A stretch of DNA of 64,000 nt from Opisthocomus hoazin (lineage: Eukaryota > Chordata > Aves > Opisthocomiformes > Opisthocomidae). The DNA lies in NCBI RefSeq assembly GCF_030867145.1, contig NC_134433.1, positions 11,855,216 to 11,919,215 of the forward strand. The letters are read 5' to 3'. Position numbers and translations under genes: made by a program. This document shows, piece by piece, positions 1-13,100 of the stretch; position 1 is the first letter of the stretch, and each line of letters opens with the position of its first letter. A model generated the notes under the pieces. It searched no databases, was not told the DNA's origin, and saw only the letters and a list, made by a program, of their open reading frames with translations.

Positions 1-1138
1 GACTATAGAGGAGAGTGAGAAAGTAAGAATTAGGAAGTTACAAACTGAGTAAATTCGTGTTCATGTGAGAAGCCAGAAGTGTCATGAGGTTAGATATGCC
101 TTCTGCAGGAATCCATGACAGGACAAACATTAATTGCTTTACCACACAGACCCACGTGCAGATGAATGAAAAAGCTGTGCCACGTTCTGCTCTGCAGAAA
201 GCACTGGCTTTTATGCTAGCTTCTCTTTGGGACTTCTTGAAATCTGGTTCTTCCATGAAGGTATACATTCCTTTACTTGTTCTCCTAAAATACTGTAAGG
301 CCAACTTGGATTTGGAGGGAGAAGGAGGACAGGGACCACTTGATAATCTGGTCTGACTTTTTGTGTAACACAGAAAATTACATTTTCCCCTTCACTGAAC
401 ACAGTAACCTGCTCTTGACTTAAGCATGCCTTCTCAAAAGGCATCCAAGTTCTTACTCATCCTTGCTGTCAGGGAAAATATGTACAATTTTCTAAGCTGA
501 ATGTGTTCAGCTTCAGCATCCAGACACTGGTTCTTGTTAAGCCTTTCTCTTCTAGATTAAAGAGCACTTCAGTAGCTGTTATTTTATTTTTGCTAAAGTG
601 CAAAAGGGAAGGGAGGAGATGAAACAGGATGAAGGTTAAAATGTCCGCCTAGAGCCTACCTGTCTCACAGAATGAGTGTGGCTATGTTAATGAAAGGAAG
701 TGATGTAACCAGCAACATATCTGGCAGCTTGTAATACCATCAGAGAATGAGATCAAGCTTATTTGACTAAACTTCTACATGACAAGACTTGCACTTACCA
801 TATTCCTGTCATTGAATCTTTCACCACTTGATCATACATCATCTTTTCCCTGAAATTGTCAGACCAACTAGTCAATATTTACCTAAGACATCCTGTTTTT
901 TCCAAGATAGTTCAGTCTTCTCAATGCTTTTATTAATTTAGTTTTGAACAGTTTTGGATACCAAGTAACCAGAAAATCCTTTAGATCTTTTAGGGCCTCT
1001 CTGCATGAAGGTAGCTAGGACTAGTAATTTTATACTTCCCATCAATAATATATTTTTAATGTACTTTTTTGTAAATAATGAAAATAATAAAATATTTGTT
1101 CACACTAATGCTAAATAAATGCCAATAATTCATTGCAG
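1..1138 (+). other. FOXN1: FOXN1 upstream intron (partial)
   Basis: This AT-rich stretch ends in a polypyrimidine-poor but usable acceptor (cattgcag) directly before the first visible FOXN1 coding exon. I found no reading frame resembling the FOXN1 amino terminus (human begins MVSLPPPQ). The ORF at 84-356 shows no resemblance to it. The start-codon exon is therefore inferred to lie upstream of the window, and this stretch is read as intron. Confidence 0.6.
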
Positions 1139-4100
1139 GATAATCCCAGTTATAACTGCCAACCATACGAATCAGACAGCAGGACAGAAAGGAAGAGTTC
1201 AGAGTCTTCTCACAGCCCCAGCCCTGCTTCTCCAGCCCAAGATCAAATTCATGGGAGATATCCTACAAGCCAAGGAATTCACTGTGGCAAGAACAAATTT
1301 AAAGCGTCTTTCAGTACTGAAAAATTCAGACGGTACAGTTATGAGGAAAGTACTGTAGGAAATTATGACAGGTTTATCAAGAGCAGCAGAAACCCCTTTC
1401 ACCCTTACAAGAGGCAGATCAGCGAAGATGTCTTCCAGGAAGCACATCAAGCCCTCCCACCAGAAGCTGCACCCTTCAGAAATGCTAGAAGCATCGATGG
1501 ATTTGAGGGTCTACCAGGATCTACAGGTCCTGATGAGTCAGAGTCATTTCCTACACACATTCCAAACCTCTCCACAGAACAACCATGGTGTAACAGCCTC
1601 CAATACAGCACCACTGGTCAAGATCACAGCTCACAAGTCATGGTCAGTATTTTTTATAATTTTTTTTTCCTGTTTTCAATGGCAAAATTATACTTTGGGA
1701 ATTACTTTCTTATCTCTTTATGTGACTACATGGACGTTTAGTCTCATGCTAAGTTGCAGGCTAGAGCTCAGGACAAGTATCCATATTTATTTGTCAAAGT
1801 TCTCTATTTTCTGACCCTTCCTTATGGTAAAACAGTCCTCAGAAAGGTGCACAAGAACAAATGGTTTTCCACTAGACACAATACATTAATCTTCATTGTC
1901 CATATTCTTCCTGACAACAGGTTTTATATCAGTAGTTGTCATCAATTAGTACTTTCAAGCAACAAATTTTCACAAAAATATTTTTCAAGCATGAGGACCT
2001 GTGTATCAGAGAACATAAGTAGATTAGTTCTACTAATGCAGGCTGCCCTGCATTTTTCTGGATGCAAATAGAAGGGAAGCTCTAAGACATCAGTACTACT
2101 TAAAATTAAATGTAAGATCTGTTTATGGTATGTGCAGTGTAAAGGTAGCTGAGCTAATTCACACACTGGATAGAGGTAACTCTCTATTTAGGGCACCACA
2201 AGATCCCTGAAAATCAAGGTAAATTACCCTCCAGTATCTCCACGAGGTATCTCTGCTGTGATCCAAAGTGTAAAGCGTGTCTTCACAATTTGCTGCAGAC
2301 AAAAACAATGACTGCATCTGCCAGGAGAGGGCCCTAACCACTGGGTTCTAAATTGCTGTGAGGCAAAGAATTCGAGGGTTACCAAAAGAAAGAGGGTTTT
2401 AAAAAATAATAATAATCTTAATTGGCTTAAGACAATTCAACAGCGAATGGAGGGATGTTGTCACAGTACATATCTGGCGACTGAAGCCATTCAGGTTAAG
2501 GAGGAAATCAATCTACATCTCTTATTTCCTGGATAAACTCTCATCCAGGTCAGATGAGTTTAATGCAAAACCTATAAGCAGCTGATGAAGAAATTCCCAT
2601 TTTCTTCCCAAATCCCTAGGCTGCAAGATGTAGAGACTGTAAAGCTAGCACTGCAGAAGCCCTTAAGAAAGCATGCGTGACTACTCAGGAGAAGACTGGC
2701 TACTTGTTAACATCTCCACTGGGACAGTACTCGCCACTGCAAAGCTCTTAAGTAGCTTACATGCTATTGGCAAGCTGACATTTCTGAAAAACTTCATCTC
2801 ACAGTCAAAATAGCATGGACATTCATTACTGCTGAGTGTGGCATTTGCTTGGTGCCAGGATATCACATCTAATCTAATATGTACCCCTACACTAATTTAT
2901 ACTATGAAAGATGGTCACTATGACCTTTCTTTAATACAGAAGGATAAGCACTACTAGTTCCTCGAAATAGTAAGATGTCTATGACATCAGCTCTCAGAAG
3001 AGAATTCCTAGCCATGGATGTTAAGTGTGGGAAGGAACCTGAAGTCAGTCACCAGACCTGAGGATAAGGACACTGCTTAAGACGCATAATTCCCTGCACT
3101 GTTTATTACCAGCTAGCTCACTCTAGCTCTCTCTGTTCAGCACGCAGTTTGTTTGAATTGCTCTGCTAAAGCAGCCAGTGTTACCACACACACTGCATGG
3201 TGCACTCAGCATTTTAACTAAAAGACAGCAACATTCAGCGTCCAGGAACCTGAGCCCTCCTATGTGGAATCCGGGACAGGCGGCTGGGCAGACTTGTGAG
3301 AAATTAAGACTTGATCAACATCGCTGTGTTTATTTCCACAGCTGCAGAAATAAATCGTACATTCTTACCATAGAATCTTACATTCTTACCATATTTCCTA
3401 TATCTTAATCAAATTCAGTAGTCAGCCTAGTTTGATTCTTCTCTGCCACCTCCTTCCTGTGCATTATAGACCTCACTCTCTACCTAATGACTAAACTCCA
3501 GTGTCAGCTTGAGGTACTAACAGCCTGCAAGATAAAAATCAAGGAGTACGAAAAAGAGAGAGACAGAGAGATGTGCACACTCAGGAATGAAAGCTGGAGT
3601 ATGCAGGGAATTGTATATGTAGGGAAAAAAGATAAACAGAAACTGACATTTATGAATCAGTCTTTGTATGGAACATGGACTGGGATTTCCTTTTTCAAGT
3701 AGTAATCATATACATGCAGGAAAAGATGTTTCTTTTTGTACCAGTAGTATATAAACAGATTCTATGTAACACTTACTGCGACAGAATCAACTCCAAAAGC
3801 ATAGCAAAGATAATGAAAAACAGAACAGTAACTAACCAAATTATTCTATTCTGAATTGAGGTGTTCTCTCCAATAACTCTTCCCTTAAATATGTTCTAGC
3901 AGGATTCAGACATCAAGCTTAGGACATCCCCACTGGAAGGGCAGCCTGGTTTGTATTGCTATCAGCCTCAAGCGCAGCAGATGTATTGCCCCTCACATCC
4001 TTTCCATCAGGTCAGTACAATATGAAGACCACAAAACCCTGCATTTCTAGCACTATAACAGTTTAATAATTATAGTAATAATACAAAAAGATAGATGAAA

Positions 4101-7100
4101 CACTACCTACTAAATTTGTGTTTGTGGAGCCACGTTTGTATACATACATTTTGTTTATGACAATGAGATGTCAAAAGAACTATATCTACGTGCATTTTTA
4201 AATGGTCTGCTGGGGGGGGGGTTGGATCTTGGTACTGCTTACGTACATTTTCACCACTATGCTCAAAAAAATTGGCTTTGAAACCAGACAAATTATTAAC
4301 ATAACTGTCAGCATTCCACGATCCCAGGGAATTAACTGTGCTTTAACTTCAGAATAAAAAACCCCAAATATATGCGACTGTATACCTAAAATTCAGATTG
4401 AACATAGAAAAACATTTTTGAAGCAAAATTTTAACAGCAAGGTAATGTTCAGTTTCCTTGTGGTTGATGGCACACACATCTCTTTTGCAATCATTTGACT
4501 GTTACATCATCCCCAGTGAAAGATTATTCAGGTGAAGCATAATTGACAATAATGCTGATGATGCATGAGAGCACACAATATTAAGACTGTTCTTCCGTAA
4601 CGTAACTATATTATTAATACTAAAAATGCACAGGAGTAACTGACATCTTGTTTTCCCTGCATGTATTTAGATGTCATTTGAATACATGTCAGTTCACATT
4701 TTCAAAGCAGTATGCACACATTATCTTTGTAAATCACACATATATATATTAATCTTACATTTGATCTTAGTACTTATCTACAGAGGTTAGCAAGTGTGGT
4801 GGACTGAGCGTTGAAAACTTGGCATACAGGGAGGGTATGTATTAGAGAAAGTAATTTTCATGACTCCAAAATGTCTTTAGTTTCCTTTAGATATTAATGG
4901 GGGTGCCGTTCAATGCAATGAAATTTCCCTCTTTTATGCTCATTTATCTGCAATGTGTAAAATTTTCAGCAACACATTCAAGAAGATAAAAATATGTTTG
5001 AAGCACCTTAACTGAAAAAAACAAACAAGCACAAAACTTATTTAAGGTAAAATTAAGGCAAATGAGAATTTTTCAGATATATAGGCAGAAATCCACATAC
5101 AAAAGTAACACAGCTACCAAAAATCCCAACCATTAGAACTGAATTAAACTTGCAGAAAATTGATATATATAAAATATGTGAACACAAAAGCTCACATGCT
5201 TTACAACTCTTTAGATCCCACTGACTGATGACTGATACTGGGGAATCAGCTCTACCATCTCATTCAACTTGCTCAAGAAGTACAGAAAAATGTCACTAGC
5301 AGAGCAGTGATTCAAAACTGTGCAAAGAAAACAAAAAAAATAGGTTACCTTATGATATATCACTGGGATTGTTAATTTGTATGGTGTTACTAGTCTGAGT
5401 CACTGAAATAGTAATCATACAATTCATCATCAGGATTTAGTCTTTAAGGAGGAAAAAGAAAGGTTATTTTTGGCATGATTTTCTTTATAAGGCAATTTAA
5501 GTAACTGCTGAAAACAGATGATGAATGACCATAAAGAACAAGAATAGACCTATGTAAGAACTTTATGATCATTAACAATATTAAATCCTCTGTCACAGAT
5601 GACGTTTTAGGAATTTTATTTGTTATATTTTTGTAAAACATTACTAAGGATAAATGAAAGTATTCCATACCTCAGCAGTGTTTTTTCATATTTTTAATTG
5701 TGTATTTCTTTTACTTCCAAATGCCTCACCTGTCTACTACAACTTAAAAGAAGATGTCTCATTATTACAGTGTATAACACCTCAGATATAGAGAGGAATA
5801 GAATAAGGACTACCTGTATCACTACTTGGAAAGCATCAGGGACTCCTATGGCCTTTCTGAACTTTTAGTGACTGGGACAGTTAAAATGATCAATAGGATG
5901 GTGTGGCAAGGTAGCTTAATAAGCATCCTCAAGTACCAACACTTAAATGAAATAAACTTCTAAAATCAGGTTCCTACTCCTGTCACCTTTCTCTCACTGC
6001 TCCCTCAGCTGTGGCCAGCCCCTGACCACTAACTGGACTTTGTATTTAAATCAGCTTAGAAACTCAGGGGTATGGAGGTTCTTCTCCAACCAGGTGTTGC
6101 ACAAGGACAAACCAATTTGCTTAGGGCACCCAGGTACTACTGAAGGTCAAACAGTTTCAATACCAAGGGCTTTTTGTATCAACTGTCCGCAGTGGGTAGC
6201 CTTGTAAAGCTTCAGAAGTGTACAGATGCTAAACAGATGAGAGAAGGCATGGACGACAGAAAAAAGCAGTTCTCCTACATTAAGTCGGAAATTCAACTAG
6301 AGAATAATCTCACTCCTGGCTTTATCTTTTACCTATCACTTTGGCATTCCACTAACCAGAATTTACTGAGTCTTTTTTTTTTCCCCTATAACGTGGCAAA
6401 AAGGTAACTATCTTTAAAGTTCTTATAAACACCATCATAACTAATTTACTTGTTTTTTCTTGTTAGCCCCAATAGAAGCGATAAAAGCTAATAACAAAAT
6501 TAAAATAGAATAAAAAGAAAGGTGATATTACACTGCCATCCTAATTTACAAATTGATTTATTTTATTGTTATTTTAGAAAAAAAAGGTCCCAGATGAAGG
6601 ATTAACTTGCTGCAAAAGCTCTGCTGCAAACATAAACTAGTTCCCCACTGGGACTGCAGTACAGACATTGTGGATATGCCACACACAGCACCATACATCT
6701 CACACACAGTACAAATGTCAGGTTTGTGTGTTGCTTTAGCAGAAACTCCAGTTAGCTTGTTAATTCATTTGAATATTTTTTTAATTTCTTTATTCATTCT
6801 GAAGCAGGCACCCTTCACCTGTCACCACTCATTTGATACCAGTACTATTACTGTACATTGGCATTAACCACATTCAAAAAAACCTGCAAAACTGAAGCTG
6901 AAATATACCTTCTGGGAGTTGCTAGGCAAGATACAACAAGCACTAAGAGAAAGTCTTCCATCCACCTGCAGGCTGGCACTGTGACAGAACTCTTACATGC
7001 GGCAGCTTTCTGTTAGACTTCTCAATATTTGTGCTTCGTAATGTTACTATAATAAAAGTATGGCAACATGTTCTACTACTGAGAGGAAAAAAAACAATAG

Positions 7101-10100
7101 ATGTAAGCAGCCAAAGTCATAACAGGTAGAATTGCTGTCCGTGTGCCATAATCAGATACCGGGAAATGAAAGAACATATAATACAAGACTGAAAAGAAGT
7201 GAAATAACATCTTTTGCATGAAGCAGCTCCAGTATTAATACTTTACATTTCAAATTTGAATGGAGCAGTGCAATTTAAATCACTAGGAAGTTACACTCAA
7301 GAGAACAGGCCCTTTAGCCTGAAGTGAAGGGTGTTCAAACTACGCCTCACTTTTCATTAGAGGCATGAGAGAGATCAACTTCTTCGTTAATTTTGTCCAA
7401 AAGATAAAATGGCCTCACCTTCCCCTTTGCTGGACACAACACAAATGATGACTCACAAGAAAAATTACTTCTTACTGACCTGAATGAAACAGCAGGCACT
7501 TACTGAAGTCACTTACCCACCCACCATAAAACATGGACACCTTTCATGCCAGTTGTGCGACTGTAAAACCAGCTCAAGCCTGTCATACCAGACCATTCCC
7601 CAGCCTCTGTTCCCTCAAAAAGGAGTAATGAAACTAATAAAACAGAAATAATACCTAAAACACCCAGGTCTTGCCTTTGGTGATGACATCACAACCAGTC
7701 CCATCTTAGTGTCCCTTCCTTTCAAAGAGCCACTGAAACCAATAAAATCAAAATTATTGTACGAATTGCCCAGTTTTCTATTCTGGTGAAAAATCTGCAC
7801 ACAATGCTACAAAGCAGGCAGCACAGAACTGCACACAGAAATTAGTTCACAGCTGCTCTGGAGACTGCAGTTCTGCCTGGTATTTCGTTTAACAAGGCAG
7901 GACATGATTAGTAACGTGCATCTCATTTCTTTCACCCTGCTTACCGAAGCAAACAAATTAGTGTATTCAGTATGTTTTTCCACATTCCATTTCAGGCAGT
8001 ACGTTTATCTTTCTAACATTGAAAACAGGCAAAAACTCAAGCAACAACAATAAAAATACTGAGAAACTGAAATAAATTATTCAGAATCCAGAATAAATAA
8101 ATAAACTACGAGCATTTTTGCAAGCATGTGATAATCTCTCACAGTCATTTTAAGTGGACAAAGACCAAGAGCAACAGATGCTACTGGTCCAAAACCAGGA
8201 ATGACACTAAGAAACTAAGGAGACATATAAACCAACTACCAAGGAAATTTTCCCAACAAGTCTTGAAAGCTACCTAATCATCTTTCAGAGGAATGATAAA
8301 AACCTCATGACACAGGACTTCTAGAGCTAAGCAGTGAAACACCAGAACAGGGTTCAGCAACCTTTGAGTACTAGGGAAGGCATGCAGGTTGATTTTTAAT
8401 AGTATATGACTTGACTCCTAATTTTGGCCGTGCCCTAGCCCTGGCATCTGGAAAGATTCATATGTAAGAGGCAGAAATGCCTCTCACACTGAGCTCCGAG
8501 TTCAGTGGGAGCCTTTGCCTCACCAAGAGCCAACTGATGGTATCTTACCTTAGCAGGGTAGTGTTCCTTTGTTCTTGAAAGTTGCTTGCTAGCAGGTTTA
8601 AACTGTAATTTAAAGAAGAAAAATAGGTGACCAGCTGCTGTGTTAAAAAATCAAGAGCAAACTTGCAGAAATTCTGATGCAATCAAGACTATCTCTATGT
8701 ATTATCTCCCCTCTTTCACCTATTATTTTTTGCATTGGCATATGTCTGTCATGGTGATCACATGATAGGCCAGCCATTTCTGTATGGCTTGAGAGGTGGA
8801 CAAGCTTAGAGATCCCTTGAAGAGACAACTCAGCATTTCAGTCTCAGGTAGCATTCTGTCACTTGTCCCCAGGGGTGGGCTGAGTGTAGCATAAATGCTA
8901 TTTGATTTAAGGTGTCCCAGCTATTCTTTTTAGGTTTTTGGTACAGAAAATTGAGAAAAAGAAGCTGTTTGAGGTAGTGGGTAACAGCACTTAAACTTCT
9001 GGCCTCTTGGAGAAGCCTGTTGCTTGTCATTGACTATGAGGGAACCATTGACACCAAGTAGCCTCGCAGCTTCAGTACAAGTCAGGCAATATGAAAACCC
9101 AGCTGGGCTGCCAGAGGCTGGGAAGGAAGAAATACCTCATGTGCCACTCTCCTGACCCATGCAATGCCATCACTAACTTATTCTATAATACATTTGCTTT
9201 AATATCTATTCTGACGTCACTGGTCCACTAACGCTTTTGTTGTTGTTTGGTGTTTTACTGCCTTGCCTAATAACAGCAAATTGAACAGATGTTTTGGGAT
9301 GCTGTTCTCTTGGGAGTAGATTTTCTACACTTTCAGTTTTTACCTTGTTTTATCCCTCTCCACCTAAAAAAGTAAAAAAAGCCAGCACACAAAACCAAAG
9401 AAGGCTCAATTAAAACTTTCCCATCCCTTCCTATACTTGTAGTGGCTTTACTTAATAGGCTTATTTTATAATGGTGCACATTGTTTGAAGGACTTTATTC
9501 CGACTTTGGTTTTTTTATTTATACAAATAAAATTATACCATTAATTTATTTGTCTGCATAGTGCAACATCCAGGAGAGGCTAAGCAGGCTAAGATGCTTC
9601 AACTGGAAAAGAGATGGCTAAAGGGAGATATGCTTTAGGTCTATAAAATTATGAATTATCTGGAGACAATAGGGTACAGTTACTCCCATTTTTCACAAGA
9701 ACTCAGTACCATAACAGGCAATAATAAAGCGAGTACTTTTTTTACATACTTCAATTTGGAACACATGGCAACAGGATCTGGTAGCAGCCAACATATTAGC
9801 GAGTTCCTCTTCATGCATGCCCCACTTCTTCTACTTCTTAAGCATTAACTAGTAATATTCATGTTTTCCGATACCACACTAGAACAACTTTTTGTCTGAC
9901 TTGGCATAAGTTATTAAATGCAGGCAGAGGACAACATCCTCAGAACTAGAGAGTTTAATACTGTTACTGAGAAAAATATTTTTGAGAGCTTGTTGCTAAG
10001 CCAAGTGAAATCTCTTTTGTTGTATCATCAGTATCCCTCGGGAGGCAGCTATCCTGTGACTTATATTACTTCTTCACACTACCCTTACCAAAGAATCGCT

Positions 10101-13100
10101 CCTCAAAGCAGTCAAGAATCCCAGCAGCCTCTATTTCCCAAACCCATCTACTCCTACAGGTAACGAAATATTTTTTCAAGTCCTAACGTTACAGGAAATA
10201 CACTGTTTACCCATGGCCAATTTCCAGCATAATTTGCAATAATATGCTTACTCTTATGTCTTGTTCCCAGTGTGCTCTGTCCTGTTTGCATGAATCACAA
10301 CACATTCCAGACTCAGGGGCCAAGGCAGAGTGAAATGAAATGTTGTAAAGCACGTGAACAGTCTTGATTACCCCCATGAAAGCTAGACATTTCTCTAATA
10401 CAAAATCTTCAGTGTTGCAAATTTCATCAGCACGAGACTAATCACTCTTAGTTGTCTTTTCCAGGACCTGTATTTAAACTACATTTTTCCTCCAGTTACT
10501 AGGGCAAGCAAATGCCTAGAAAACACATCAGATATGCCAGTCACCACACAGGTTTAGCCCCCATATGGCAGTCTAACAAAGTAGATCAGACAGCTACATT
10601 TTAATTATACTTCCTGTCACTGTCAGTTTGATATTCTCTTTGTGGCCTTTATCAGTTTAAGCATTCAAACACAACATTAAGTAAATACACACTAGCACAA
10701 CTTGAAGGCCGTGGTCTTGATTCCACTTTCTATTACTTTATTTTAAACCCAGGTTGGACCTTCTATAAGCGCTCTGACAATTACCTCTAGAAGTTACCCA
10801 GTGTTAGGAAATTCCTTACAAACAACTAAGTGGAAACTTTGAGCATCATCAATATTCATGCTATGACAGCGAAAGCCAGAGTAATTACACGCACTGTGAA
10901 AAACAGTCTTTTTTTCTGCTTCTGAGAGTCAAGCAGAACAGGCTAAAATAATTTTCTTTCTCTCCCTAAAGCATCCTCATCTTCATGGCACTCAAAAACA
11001 GCAAGACAGGGAGCTTGCCAGTCAGTGAGATTTACAATTTCATGACGGAACACTTTCCTTACTTTAAGGTGAGTTCCACAGGGAGGGGGGGGGAAGTCTC
11101 TCTCAGTTTATCTGGCAGCAGAGGGAATAAGGGAGGTGATTCAGTCTACAAAAAGGGATCATTTCTTAGTAGATTAATATCAAATCAATCATACACTATC
11201 TACCTTTATGATCACAAGTAGATAAAAAGTGGCCATTCCTCACTAACAACTCATAAAAGGGATAAATATGTATAAAAACACATCCATTCCTTCCTCTCAG
11301 ACCTCAAATCAGGCAGAACTGGTCTTGGGGCTTCCTCTGCCATCAGCAGCACCTCCAGACTCATGCGGAAGCAGAGGTTCAAGGTTATCTTGCTCTGTTC
11401 TGGAGCTGGGATATCCATCTTGGGCAACTTCACCACTTGCATGCACTGCACAAAGAAAAGTATAATATGTGATAAATGCTACTAAGCTCATAATTATACA
11501 GTAATGTTGGTGAAGGTTAAGGGTGTATGGTTTGCAGCAGATACTATTGAAATCTAAATCCATGCTATAAGAGAATGGTTTCTTGCACTTGGATTGCAAG
11601 TGGAAAGAGATTAGTCAGCACATGATCCAACAGCAGAAGGATTACAGTTAAGATTCTAAAAAGAGCAGTTAATATTTTAAATAGAATCGACTGCAGCTCA
11701 ACACAGAGCTTTATTATTGCTGATTCTCCAAAAACATCTCAATAAAAGTCCAGATCAGGTGATCTGCAACTGTTAGCAAGGCCCAAAAATGAGAATAAAG
11801 TACCATGAGTCTGTCCTGTTTCCTATTGCAAATAAACATGCAGCAACGAAACCAATAAAGCAGCTAAAAAAAGACAATTCGAACATTTGTATTAAGAAAA
11901 GAACACTAAGAATACCTAAAAATAAATGTTCTGGCACAAATTTGGAACGGTCTTGGACACTAAGAACAAATAATGTCCACCAAAAAAATCATGTCAGTAA
12001 TCAGACTAAAAAAAAGCCAACATTATCATGAAGGAAGAACTGTTAAGCTAAATTACACTTCTGTATTCCCACACTTCCTCCCAAAGGAATCACTAGCAAC
12101 TCTATTATTCATTACAAGCAAGTGAAGGGAGAAAAGATACTGAAATCTATCATCATAATTCAAGAATCCCATCGCAACGTGACTGGTCATAATCCAGTGA
12201 AACAAATCTGAAGCACTCTAACTTTGTAAGTCGCAGGGAGACAACTGGTTTTTAGGCTTAACTCACGAAATTAAGTAGTGACAGTAATCTAAACAGGGAA
12301 AGGAAGAAGGGTAAAATGGCACATGACAAGAATATAGTAGCTGTAAATTTTTTTTCATTTTCAAAACAAGAATAAATTTCAAGACTTGTATTTTGTCCCT
12401 AACAGAGTATTAACCCTACTTTCCATGTGTTTACCATTAGTTGCAAGAAATATTAATAATCCAAAGGAAAAGAGTTTGATGATTGTCAAAAAGGTCCTGG
12501 GCCACAACATCCTGAAATTGGTATTTTGCAGAACTACGCTTCTGAGCATAATGCACAAATCACGTCATCTACAGCAAAATAATGCATTCTTATCCGATTA
12601 TCATTTTCTAGAAACACAGCATAAGTTTCAAGCAGAGAGGTGGAAATATTAAAAATAAGTTTTACAGGCATGTCCACATTTCTGCATCAGACCAAACTGA
12701 AATTAATTCTCCTTTGCCTTACAACACAATCAATTAATAAAATTAATCGGCAGCTTGCAAACTAAGTGCTACTGCTGCCAACATGCACAGAATTCCTCAC
12801 ACACAAGACTGTGACTCTTCCAGGTGTCACCTTCCTGGTCCTGATGTTATTCTGACACAGCAGAAACATTAGGGAGATATACATCCTTCCTTAACTATAT
12901 ATAGTGTGTAAACATTGTGTATTGCATATATTTTGATATTTGTGTGCAAATGTGTATGGATAGGTGTATGTTCATATGTCTGTGTGTATACATACAGATG
13001 TGTGTATACATATGTTCATCTGTACAGTAGGTGTACTCCTACCACAGCTTTAAATAACTGCTTTATACCCAATCTAAACTTTTTCTGTATTATTTATCAA

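Larger units (their letters stand above)
4011..10031 (+). other. FOXN1: FOXN1 intron with old transposon fragments
   Basis: This is a 6 kb AT-rich intron between the exon ending PSHPFHQ and the exon starting YPSGGSYP. It contains a G8-9 run near 4213, a probable ancient hAT-like fragment (8348-8480) and an old CR1 fragment (9565-9815), described separately. No other reading frame or RNA structure stood out. Confidence 0.7.
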
